Shown here piece after piece: positions 1-10,157 of a stretch of 64,000 nucleotides of DNA. How positions within the stretch are numbered: position 1 is the first letter of the stretch; each line of letters begins with the position of its first letter. The DNA is from Nematopogon swammerdamellus (Eukaryota > Arthropoda > Insecta > Lepidoptera > Adelidae), in NCBI GenBank assembly GCA_946902875.1, contig OX336340.1:15267566-15331565 (forward strand). The letters are read 5' to 3'. Position numbers and translations under genes: made by a program. The notes below the pieces were generated by a model, which was given only the letters and a program-made list of their open reading frames with translations, did no database searches and had not been told where the DNA came from.

Positions 1-4
1 TTGT

Positions 5-38
5 CCCTCTCATTCCGGTAATGCACGGAATGAGAGGG
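5..38. repeat. Small hairpin at the window start
   Basis: CCCTCTCATTCCG and CGGAATGAGAGGG are exact inverted repeats around an 8-base loop. No downstream T run marks it as a terminator; its role is unknown. Confidence 0.7.
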
Positions 39-700
39 CCCGACGACGGCCCGACCCGAACAAGTTCCTCATTTGATGGGCTTTTTTTTAATACTGGCAA
101 CAAATAAAGGCTGTCAGTTTGACATAGAACATTACTCCACAAAGAGCAAGAAGGCTAGAGAGGCGCCTAAATAAGTTTAAGCCAACGCCTAGTGCGAGGC
201 GAGACAGACAACTTAGTCTAGACTAGACTAGAGAATATTTTTCTTACAAATGTAAATATATTGTGTTAGAATGAGACAAGACTAGACTAGAATTTTCTCT
301 TTGTTTCAACTATTGATTGGATTGAGTGAGTATTGAACTATTGAGACATTTCGTTCAAGGACACAAATTAGCCTATTAGATATTCTGTGAAATTAGTCGC
401 TTCGCTCCCCAAATTTGGGGACAGGCGCCAGTGTAAAATTTGGTTGTGGTAAAAGAAAATAAAGCTAAAGTTGAATTGGATTCTGTTGTATTATATTTGC
501 ATCGACTTGGGCCAATCAATGGATGGGTGCGGAATTACAAGATATTTGTTAAAGTAAACTTATTGATTATAGCAAAATTATATATTTTTGAAATTGTCTT
601 AACAATACCTATAGAATGACATGACATTTGATTTATTTAAAAAAACAAAAAAATATTTTTGGTTAACATTTTGGGGTACCCTGTACTTTCCACAGGACTA
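39..700. other. No gene seen
   Basis: AT-rich. The only structure is CTAGACTAGACTAGA-type short direct repeats at 216-290. Confidence 0.5.
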
Positions 701-889
701 TTAGACAAACTTACCTATAATATATCTAGCGGCAAAAATTATACGTAATTTGGCGTTAGTTTCATCGAAATCGGTTCAGTAGGTCCGGAGATATCTGCGT
801 GTGACCGACAGACAGCCAGACAGACACCAGAGCGATCCCATAAAGGCCCCTTTTTCGCATTTTGCGACGGGACCCTAAAAACACACCCT

Positions 890-1320
890 GGCGAGCCAGG
901 ACGCCCGATGATGTCATTAACGTAATTTTTTTTTCTTTTTAAATTGCACCTGATTTCCATACCTATGTTTTCTATGTTTGAATGAAACATCAAGACGTCC
1001 GCCCGCGCCGCGCCACGTCCGCTCCCGTATAAGTTCCTGTATGCCCGACGCTCTTCTCTTTCTGTGTCGCTTGCGCCTCTGCCTCAAGAGAGAGCCTCAA
1101 GTAGATAATGCATGCACTCGATCTTTCGTAGTGTGATGATCGTATATAAATAGCCACTAGCCAGACGACGTAGAAGTAGATACTTAGCTGGTTAGATAGT
1201 TACTAAGTGCGACATGGGTGCATTTTTTAAGAGCAGGAGTAGTTTTTTTTTTAGTTAGAGGCGAGTAGCTCGCCCTATTAGTACTCGTACTCGTACAACA
1301 TATAGTCGAAAGTTTTTGTT
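890..1320. other. GC-rich patch and TATA-like site, no gene
   Basis: CCCGCGCCGCGCCACGTCCG near 1000 and TATATAAATAGCC at 1143-1155. This could be promoter-like or a mobile element end; nothing coding is visible. Confidence 0.3.
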
Positions 1321-1670
1321 CCGTGTGGGGCCAGTACCTACTTTAAAAGAATATAACCATTGCATCTCTCTCCGTGTATGTCGTAAAAGTCGACTAAGGG
1401 ATATATGACTCCCTTCTTATATTACTAGGTGGTAGGGTTTAACCCGCCCGGGTTGATACCACCGCACTGAATGAAAGGTCGGTTGAAACGGCTACCTATG
1501 TAAATAGTTTGTGTTTTCCGTCCAGTTCAGTGTAGCCGGCACGACCGAAGGGAAGCACTTACGTGGCACCAAGTTTCCCCGGTGTTATGGGCTGACATCG
1601 ATGTGGGCTGACCTCACGGATGTTGTAGGTTATGTAGCCAACCGTATCAGTTTTATATAAAAAAAACAAA
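1321..1670 (+). mobile_element. LINE 3' tail copy (family T), full tail
   Basis: Begins CCGTGTGGGGCC, contains the GTCGTAAAAG-CGACTAAGG block, the GTGGTAGGGTTTAACCCGCC and CCACCGCACTGAATGAAAG blocks, and ends in GTATCAGTTTTATA plus an A run. The same order recurs at least seven more times in this window. It reads as a 5'-truncated LINE end. Confidence 0.8.
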
Positions 1671-1673
1671 AGT

Positions 1674-1916
1674 ACCTGGTTATTTAAAGAAAGGGATTTA
1701 AAATGGCGGCGTTCTACAGCTGTACAGTCGGCATGCAATTTTTTTGCATAGTAGGCTTCGACCATATAAAACTCAATGATAGTAGGTATATTTTTTATTA
1801 TTTGCCAATTTTTATCTTGGAACAAATTGTTTTATTTTCTTTAGACGGCAATACTGTATGAGCGAAAGGAAAATAGGAGCACCGCCATCTTAAATCCCTT
1901 TCTTTATATAACCTGA
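1674..1916. mobile_element. Foldback/MITE-like element with about 35-bp inverted ends
   Basis: The left end TTAAAGAAAGGGATTTAAAA (with TGGCGG) pairs with the right end CCGCCATCTTAAATCCCTTT with a few mismatches. Total length is about 243 bases. It sits three bases after the A run of the LINE tail at 1321-1670. Confidence 0.62.
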
Positions 1917-2049
1917 CCAATGAGCTAATATGTACCTACATGGGCAGTAGCTCGGGCACATGGCTAGGAAAATATACGTTTTTACTGTAAAATCTATCAT
2001 TGACGAGGATTTGGCGCCACTTTGCTCGAAGATGCGCTACTTTGAGGGA

Positions 2050-2192
2050 ACGTGGACCCTGTGATTGGCTGGGAGGGCTAGAGAGCTAATATAAAAGTAA
2101 TATAAGTCAATGGCTGCCTTTCATAGTGTTAATATATTCTTTGCACTCAGCTAAACGCAGAGAAGTGAGCCAATCACCGGGTCCAGTTCTTC
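2050..2192. repeat. Foldback element with about 20-bp inverted ends
   Basis: GTGGACCCTGTGATTGGCT and AGCCAATCACCGGGTCCAGT are imperfect inverted repeats about 100 bases apart. It may be a small MITE. Confidence 0.45.
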
Positions 2193-2199
2193 CCAGGAA

Positions 2200-3506
2200 A
2201 GCAGGAAGTCTGAAGGGAACCGCTGGTCTTATTCTACAGTTCACAAACCCCCAAAGTAACTCCTGACCGGAGTCTCGATGGTGGTAAAGTTGCATGCGTC
2301 AGCGACTCCGGGGGCTATGAGCTATCAAAAGAACCTTCATAATAACACCTTAGAGTTAGACGATTTTATAAATAAAACACAGAGGTGTAAGTTCAGTGTT
2401 GCTATTTTAATGGTTTCATAATCAATGCTGATAACCTAGTCTCATCAGATCCGTTGATCAATCGATCAGTTCACAATATTTTATCACACAATTGAAACAC
2501 AATTGAATAACACACCGCTTCTAATGAATGAATATTGTGCTTTTTATATACTAAATATTTCTCTTCCTCTTAATAAAATAACAACGCTAGCTCCTTTTAT
2601 TCACACAACGCTACTCTTTAAACATCTTAACCGACACATGAGATTTATACAAATTTATTATTGCTGTCAAAAATTATTTGTAATCCGATGCGTACACATA
2701 GGTATACATCAACGTAGGTGATGATAAGGTTTAGCATATCTAACTTAATGCTATCGCTATGAGATTTAAATTTAACGCTTAATTAGTATTGCTTATAGGA
2801 AGGAAACCATGGCTTTCCTTATCGATAGTTTAACAAAATGTAGCAACCATTACATGGTTGACTTGCTAGACTTACGTTGAGTCAGCCAGTCGGCATAGTC
2901 AAAACTTACATTATACTTAGATGAGTGTACAATTTGTAGGTAAAAGTTAAGTTTGAATTTGTACGAATATAATGTCTTTGTGTTGTGTGTAGGTAGCAGG
3001 ATGAAATTACATATTTAATTAGGTGTATTGATGTGTAAAATCGAACCTACGTAAGACATTTTATTTTGAATGCGCAAATGGATCCCGCAAATGATAATTA
3101 TTATTCTCTCCAACAGCTTTCTCTACTGACTTTTTTTTTGTTTAAGTGTGTATGTGTAGTTAAAAACTCTGTATATCTATCAAAATTCGATTATAGAACT
3201 TTACTTATTATTTATCAATCAATAATAAACAATAATGCACGAAACAAACATACAGAAGAAAACGCAGAGACAAACAAAAAGAACAATATCACGGAAAGGC
3301 GGACTTAGTAGGATCATTGTACACAACAAACAATATTATTATGCTTCTAAGCAAGGCCAAGTTTATTTGTACGTGAATGAGATCTTCTACACGCTCACTT
3401 TACGACGAAACCACTCACCATACAATTTAAACAAACTTTTCAATGCGAGGCCATTGACTTGTCAAACTAAAAAAAAAATACTCTCACTAGACAGTCAAGC
3501 AACTCA
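2200..3506. other. No gene seen
   Basis: AT-rich with short overlapping frames of low-complexity composition (2503-3519) and no splice or codon support. Confidence 0.5.
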
Positions 3507-3895
3507 GCCTCGGGTGTAGCTCAGTGGTGGGATGGGTCAACTGTCGCTCGCGATGTTAAACACACCCGGGTGCGGTGAGAGCTTGGATGGTCAGCGGTGC
3601 AGACAGTCAACTGTCGCTATTGAATGTTAAGTAACGCTGGGTGCGGTCAATACTTGGATGGGTGACCGCTGACCGTTGGAGGCTGACCGAGGTTCGGATT
3701 CCTCGTAAAACTGTAGGTCCCTTCCCTCCTAATCTTACTTGGTGGTAAGGTTTAACCCGCCCGGGTTGGTACCACCGCACTGAATGAAACGTCGGTCCAA
3801 ACGGCTATGTAAATAGCTTGTGTTTTCCGACCAGCAGGTTTATTCTTGTAAATTCTGACAGCTTTCATAAAAGACAGTTTCCATAAAAAAAAAAA
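3507..3895 (+). mobile_element. SINE with tRNA-like plus 5S-like head, head partly duplicated
   Basis: The head has TAGCTCAGTGG (tRNA A-box-like), then a 5S-like stretch GGTGCGGTCAATACTTGGAT continuing GGGTGACCGCT, then GAGGTTCGGATTCC (B-box-like). The head segment occurs twice in a row with the first copy decayed. The tail is the family T tail, shortened, with an A run at 3884-3894. The tRNA-derived part and 5S resemblance suggest an internal Pol III promoter. Confidence 0.75.
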
Positions 3896-4203
3896 TGGGT
3901 GACCGTTCGATCGTTGGAGACTGACCGTGGATCGGATTCCACGTAAAAACTGTAGGTCGCTCCCTTCCCTTCTTACCTTACAGGTGGTAGGGTTTAACCC
4001 GCCTGGGTTAGTACCACCGCACTGAATGAAATGCATAACGCATGATCCATGCATGAAACTCTCTTCCGCCCAGTTCAGTGCAGCCGGCACGTTCAAAGGG
4101 AAGCACTGACGTGGCATCTAGTTCACCAAGGTGTTATGGGCTGACGTCACGGATGTTGTAGGTGATGTGTAGCTAACGCAACGGTGTCAGTTTCCATAAA
4201 AAA
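3895..4203 (+). mobile_element. 5'-truncated SINE copy joined head-to-tail to the previous one
   Basis: It starts inside the 5S-like part (ATGGGTGACCG) directly after the A run of the preceding copy. It then carries GTGGATCGGATTCCACG and the full family T tail ending GTGTCAGTTTCCATAAAA. A tandem arrangement suggests insertion into the A run. Confidence 0.7.
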
Positions 4204-6364
4204 GACAGGAGCTGATGTTTATCTATACTCTACCTACACGATTTGATCATTGATTATTATTTATTATTGATGGGAGTTATTGCACGGTTCGACGTTACTA
4301 CTGTGTGTGTTTTCAATCGTTTTTTTTATTCAATTCTAATTCTCAACGGAGGCCGACGACGTACAAATACTTCGTAAAGTTACAATGCAGTTTACGTATA
4401 TTGCAATTATTAAATTTTCTAGCGAAACGATCAATGTAGATTCACTACAAGTAGGTGGGTGCTAATAACAAAGGTTACTTAAATATTATATTTTAGCTAC
4501 ATAGGTACTTATAACATTACAACGTAACGTAGGTAACATCTTATATGGGTTTTTTAATTACCGTGTGGTTGTTAAACTAAATTACAAAATGTTACGGCTT
4601 TACTCACGGTGTAAGGCCGAGAGAGTGAAAAGGGTGAAAGAGGATGGGCTAAACTTTTAGTGAAACGTCGAGCCATATAGCTCGGACTCGGATACGACCG
4701 CGAGTATAGCCGTTAATTTTTTTTTAAATAATGAGTACTATCTTATGTACAAAAATATGAACCTTTCATAATATGCATTTCGAAAAAAAGGCGGGCATGG
4801 TATGGTTATTTGTATGCGCAGCAACAAGACGCGCTCTCATTGGCTATATATATCGACATACGACAGCTGAGTGGGCGCTAAGCACTGTGTTGCTGTAAGT
4901 TGAGTGGTAGAATTTTTGGCGACACCATCGCACCGTGCTCCCATACAGAGGGCTCTTGTAATGGCCCATCTAGCCTTTCTTTCTGTCGTCTGTGGTCGGT
5001 CTGGATAATTTGAAGAATATATAAAAAACAAATGAAAATACCTAGGTACCTAAATTAAATATAAACTGTGATATGAAACTCGTATACAGTAGATACTCGT
5101 ATATATTAGCAGAATTTATTATTTATACGTAGGAGGTAAGTAGGTTCCTATACCGGCAGAATATTTTACATTTTAGTTGGTGATACTAACCGGACATAGG
5201 TAAATAATATTTCGAATTTTAAAAACAAAAAATGCTTACACAGCCACTGAAAGCTAATTTGTATTGTATTGGAACATTGAAGTGCAGAACATGAATTAAC
5301 ATCACAACTACCGCTAGCTTTGACAGAATTTTAACACAATACACCTACTTGAGCTACATTGTTTTATTATAAAATCCAAATCACAATGAGGTATCTAACG
5401 TCTCGTTATCATTTTGATATGTGTTCCAATATAGGAACCATCACACGTTCGTAAAATCTGCAGTCAGCACTTTTTGGTCTATTCTTAAAGGTATCATTTT
5501 TCATACTAATCTCTGGAATTTTCCAAAAGAAAATTGTAACAATACCCCACTGTGAATGGATGGCTTTGTTATATATAAGTAAGAAAAAGTAACAATAGTA
5601 CTACATCAGTAAGATATTAAATAACACACGACTTTTTACAAATTCACTAATTGATCTCAGCTAAATTAAATGCTCTTCTCAACAGGAATAATAGGTATAG
5701 CTTTATTAAAGGGACGTAAGTACGACGATATATTAAAAAAATAGACAAAGCATTCAATATATTCTAAAAATATTTGATAAACGAATTGTATAGCTATCTG
5801 TTATGGGGTGGTAACGGTTAGGTTAGTTATACCCTTCTGGTTCATCAATTTTTTATTGCCTTTTATTTTTGTAGGCATGTATTATGTATGTATGTTTATG
5901 ATGTTTGTATTTTTATGTATTTGTATAATTATAGGAGTACCTATACTATATGATAATAAAATATGTAAGTAGTTACTCCTCAGTCTCACTTGCATGGCCC
6001 ATACTCTTATAATTTCGCTTCTCACCACCTTAAGTTTGACTGGAAGAGATCATTTGTAATGATAAGTCCGCCTTTGCGCACGCCTGTATGTTTTTCTGTG
6101 ATTTGTGTGCAATGAAGTATTTCTGTTCTATTATATTATTTTCTGTAGCGCGTACGTCCGTAGTAGCGACCTCATATGACCTATATACTATAGACCTCTA
6201 ATCAATGCAATCTAGGAAGAACATTTCGAATTTTCTTTGTAAGTAATGGTTTTTAATAAATTAATTTATCTATAGTCGTACTTACGTCCTTCTCAAACTT
6301 GAGCTAGCTATAGCTATCCTCTTAAACTTCTAGATGTTGCGCTTTCAAGGTGTCCTCTACATTA

Positions 6365-6460
<96 letters not shown>

Positions 6461-8027
6461 TTTCTGAAGGTTCGTCCGTTCTTTACATATTAACTCAATG
6501 ACTGCCGTCTGTATTTGTGTATTTAAATTTGTATGTATGTTCACTTATAACTCTAGATGGGCTCAACCTATTTGCTTGCGGTTTTTGCCTATGTAATTTG
6601 GAATATCTCTGCCAGGTTATATGCTATATAGCATAACGCCATTATTCATATACGCTGTTTTGATAAGAACCAATATTCAAACCTCTGCCTGCACTCTATA
6701 TAAATTGTCGACCTAGGTACCACAGTCTCCAAATATTTATAACTTAGTACATTATTTAAGCCTTCCAAATGGTAGCAGAGAAAATATTACATAGTTATTT
6801 TTTTAATAGATTTTCTGTCTTTTGCAGGTCGTAAATTTGCGAAGAATTAACTTTGTAAACTGTTTTTTTTTATGAAAATGAACATGGGTGGCTGTGCCGA
6901 GGGACAAGTGGTGCAGTAGACCGAGCCAAAAACACCTCTTCTCGCGAAACTCAAGAGATTTCACAGATTTGAGAACTGTTGCTAGGCTGTCCAGCCTGTT
7001 AATACGACGCTTGAAGATAACCTGAACTAAAGAAATGTGTAAATGAACCTGCAGGTAGGTGATGTAAAATAAACGATGGATATAGAGGACACCTTAAAAG
7101 TTACCTCACTGAGTCAACAAGCATTCTTCAACAAGCAACAGCAATTTAGTCACAACCAGTTTACTTATAATGCTTTCTTTCTCGCCTTAACTATAACATA
7201 TCTCTAAGGCTAAACTACTTCATAATGTAATTTCATATTTTAGATAAATTAATTATAGTGCGCAGAACCGTGAAATATTTTCAAAGTGGAATGGCCGAAT
7301 TATTTCAGCGTTTTCGTTTGTTTCAGTCGGGTTGAGAGATCAATACTGAAAACGTTGTGTACAACACAGAGTAGAATAATAACTTGAATAAGGCTACTAG
7401 TAACTAGCACTAATTTCTCTTCTATCTATGAACTCTATAGCTGGCCAGAGCCATATTTTAGAAAAAAAAATCGTATTTGTCTTCAGTAAATAATAGTTTC
7501 AATTAGGTACTTATAAGGTTTTTGTGAAAATGCTAGGATTATATTAGTGAAAAGTGGCTACACAAATTGGGGCTATCTATTTAGGTACGTCAAAGTTTTG
7601 TATTTTATTTAATGTAGTAGGTATAAAAATGTCCTATTTTTAGTAATATTTTGTAATTGTTGTGCTGTTTGAGGTTAATAAGCGATGCGCGATTGCTTTA
7701 TCAAAACGAATCTATTTTATACATCCATTTGTATAAGTTAATTTGTAAAACAAATGATAACAAACAATATTTACATAGATATATAGAAAATCAGAGTGTT
7801 ATGTATGTATGACGATGCTCCTAATTGGTTTAAAAAAGGCGTTAGCACTACAGTAAGTACTAAAGTAAATAAAAAAATACTTTGCACCCTTTTAAGTGGT
7901 GGCGAGGTGACAGATACCTACTAACTGCCAAAACGAGATATTTTTTAATTTTTTTTATATCAATCTTTTGATGTTGACAACTGGATTATATGGGATAGTT
8001 ATAATTTACAAACCAATATAGTCAGAT
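4204..8027. other. No gene seen apart from the CT microsatellite
   Basis: AT-rich DNA with only short frames. I see no repeat that I can name outside 6366-6455. Confidence 0.5.
6366..6455. repeat. CT/AG dinucleotide microsatellite
   Basis: About 90 bases of CT repeats with one interruption (CTTTCT near the start). The Arg/Glu frame across it on the minus strand is not a gene. Confidence 0.97.
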
Positions 8028-8166
8028 GGGAAGGAGGTTTATCCTCTGACTTTTATATGGTTTCACTAATCTTAGGATTATCTCAAAGAAACGAAGAGGA
8101 TATTTTACAATTTCGCGAGGTAAGTAATCTTAATATTAGCGGAGTCAGAGGATAATCCTCCTTCCC
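8028..8166. mobile_element. MITE-like element with 23-bp inverted ends
   Basis: GGGAAGGAGGTTTATCCTCT (to 8050) pairs with the right end 8144-8166 (GTCAGAGGATAATCCTCCTT) with a single mismatch over 23 bases. It is 139 bases overall with no coding. Confidence 0.65.
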
Positions 8167-8443
8167 AAAATTGGCCAATAACATCTTTAGCATTCGAAAG
8201 AAAATAATAAAAATGTAGGGACATCGTCTTAACAAATAACAACAAATAATTTAGTTGAATAAAGCTATACATTTGAGCATTATAATAATTACATTAACAC
8301 ATATCGGACATGTAAACCACTCACATTACATTCACTATAAGAATGAAAAGCTCCGTGTGACAGGCGCAGTGAACAACGGCTACACAACCTATTATTGTAA
8401 ATCAAATATCGCACCTATCTAACTTTTGTATTAGTTTAGAGAC

Positions 8444-8579
8444 GGCCCAATTGCGCCAACACGAATTTAGAGTTAAGTAGCGAGTTATGGATTTAAACGC
8501 GGTTCCCACAGTCAACGGGTACTAGCTTAACGAGTTAAACTGATTTATATCGTTAAATTTGTGTTGGTGCAAGTGGGCC
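8444..8579. mobile_element. MITE-like element with GGCCCA...CACCAACAC inverted ends
   Basis: The left end GGCCCAATTGCGCCAACACG and the right end TGTTGGTGCAAGTGGGCC are imperfect inverted repeats of about 26 bases. The ends resemble a foldback family I know from Lepidoptera that ends GGCCCACTTGCACCA. A single diverged end may lie at 27110-27140. Confidence 0.62.
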
Positions 8580-9127
8580 TAACACTCGGTGCTAACAACT
8601 GTCAAAATGATGTTCTTACAGTGAATGCGGTGCTCTGCGGAATCTACAAAAATAATACATGCGTTGGGATTAATGATTGGGTATGTGTTTTGAATTACCT
8701 TTAACTTTGGATTACCTACTTACAATTTTAGTGATTTAACATTCAATTTAAGCACCGTAGTACAATCATCTCGGTATCAAAAAGTAAATTAGTGTAAACG
8801 TGATGGATGATATTACTGTTCGGGTGGATATACTTAATTGTGGCTGATAATTCGATGTATCTTGACATTCTCCTGAAAAACACACAAACTCAATGTTATT
8901 TTTTTTTTTTTTCTAAAACGGAGTGTACCCCTACAAATCAGCCAGTTCAAATACTGACTACATTAATTAACACAAAAAACAAAGTATGAGGTACTTTTGG
9001 CCAACACCAGGGACTGCCATAATCTAGAGAAGCCGGAGATTCCGAAACCGGACTTCCGACTCAGGAAACGCCTTTTAAAGGTCCACAGGGGGTAAACTGC
9101 GGATAGCGGTAGACTTTTAACAGGACA

Positions 9128-9330
9128 TTGATTTTTTCATCATAGGTGTCACCAACATCCCCTATGCACATCGAGAATGTTGCCTATCAGGTGCATGGGG
9201 AGGACGAGACAGCCGCTCACGTCCTCTTGGAGCGTTCGGAAGTGGCTACGAACGGCTCCAGTTTCATGGTCTTGTGGGAACTGCCTCTGAAACGTGGGGG
9301 CGACCAAGAAGGGTGCACCGCTTCATGTGT
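9128..9330 (+). pseudogene. Decayed LINE coding end (after the RT domain)
   Basis: A plus-strand frame reads GEDETAAHVLLERSEV, similar to the ET-x-HVLxxC zinc-knuckle-like end of R1/Jockey-type ORF2 proteins, but the cysteine is lost and the frame is short. It runs straight into the LINE tail at 9331. Confidence 0.55.
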
Positions 9331-9667
9331 ACCGTGTGGGGCCAGTTTGTACAGTGTGGGGCCGGTACTTTAAAAGAATAGCCCCATTGCATCTCTCCCC
9401 GTGTATGTCGTAAAAGGCGACTAAGGGATATGACTCCCTTCTTATATTACTAGGTGGTAGGGTTTAACGCGCCCGGGTTGATACCACCGCACTGCATGAA
9501 AGGTCGGTCGAAACGGCTATGTAAATAGTTTGTGTTTTCCGTCCAGTTCAGTGTAGCCGGCACGACCGAAAGGAAGCACTGACGTGGCACCAAGTTCACC
9601 CGGTGTTATGGGCTGACATCACGGATGTTGTAGGTGATGTAGCCAACCGTGTCAGTTTCCATAAAAC
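9331..9667 (+). mobile_element. LINE 3' tail copy (family T) with the start repeated
   Basis: Same blocks as the 1321 copy, ending TGTCAGTTTCCATAAAAC. The CAGTGTGGGGCC start appears twice in a row. It directly follows a decayed LINE coding end (9128-9330), which ties this tail family to a reverse-transcriptase element. It lies about 230 bases past the stop of the minus-strand gene. Confidence 0.82.
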
Positions 9668-9897
9668 AAAAAACAACCCGAGTGTCGTCGGCCCCCCAAA
9701 CCCCACCCCATAATACAAGAGGCTGGACAGTAAACAACAATAACGACAATTAGGGCTTCTGCCTATGTTAGGCCCAAGGCAGACCATGGCGTGTTTCATT
9801 CCTGAAACTGAAAGTCCGCTTCCGAAAAGGCCCATTCAGATACAATTTCAAAAGACAAAATTTCTTCTGAAATTATAAAACACTACGTTTGATAAAT

Positions 9898-10157
9898 TTA
9901 TAAAATAACGATTGACGAAAACCGCAAAGATGAGTTAATACACTGACCTATGTTAGTGGCGTTGAAGACGAGCGCGCCATCGACGCCCGGCTTGAGCGCG
10001 CGGTCGCAGTTGACCGGGGAGCGCGTGAAGTGGAGCGCGCCGCGGCTCTCGCGGTACAGGAAGCAGTAGCGGCGCGCGCTCGTGCTGTCGCGCGCGAGGG
10101 GCGTCGTGATCAGGAACGACGTGCCGTCCTCGTACCAGCCTCCGTGGCATGTGTACG
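9898..10157 (-). CDS. Exon 10, terminal: CHGGWYEDG domain and stop
   Basis: Acceptor GTTGCAG. It encodes AYTCHGGWYEDGTSFLITTP, RRYCFLYRES, then NATNIGQC and a short hydrophobic end before TAA at 9898-9900. A GTCAGT at 9942-9947 could be read as a donor, but the uninterrupted frame gives the GQC expected at this place in the family, so I take the exon as terminal. GC content and Arg/Ala codons are much richer than in the other exons. I see no AATAAA or ATTAAA on this strand in the roughly 500 bases after the stop. Confidence 0.8.

Noticed and set aside
400..480. LTR primer-binding site near GACAGGCGCCAGTG
   Set aside because: No matching second LTR, polypurine tract or gag/pol remnant was found nearby.
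3540..3680. Genuine 5S rRNA gene
   Set aside because: Only the internal control region is similar; the 5' and 3' parts of 5S are absent and a SINE tail follows.
6362..6544. Arg/Glu repeat protein
   Set aside because: Translation of the CT/AG microsatellite.
9942..9947. GTCAGT as donor of exon 10
   Set aside because: Reading on gives the GQC expected in the family and then a stop; no following exon was found.
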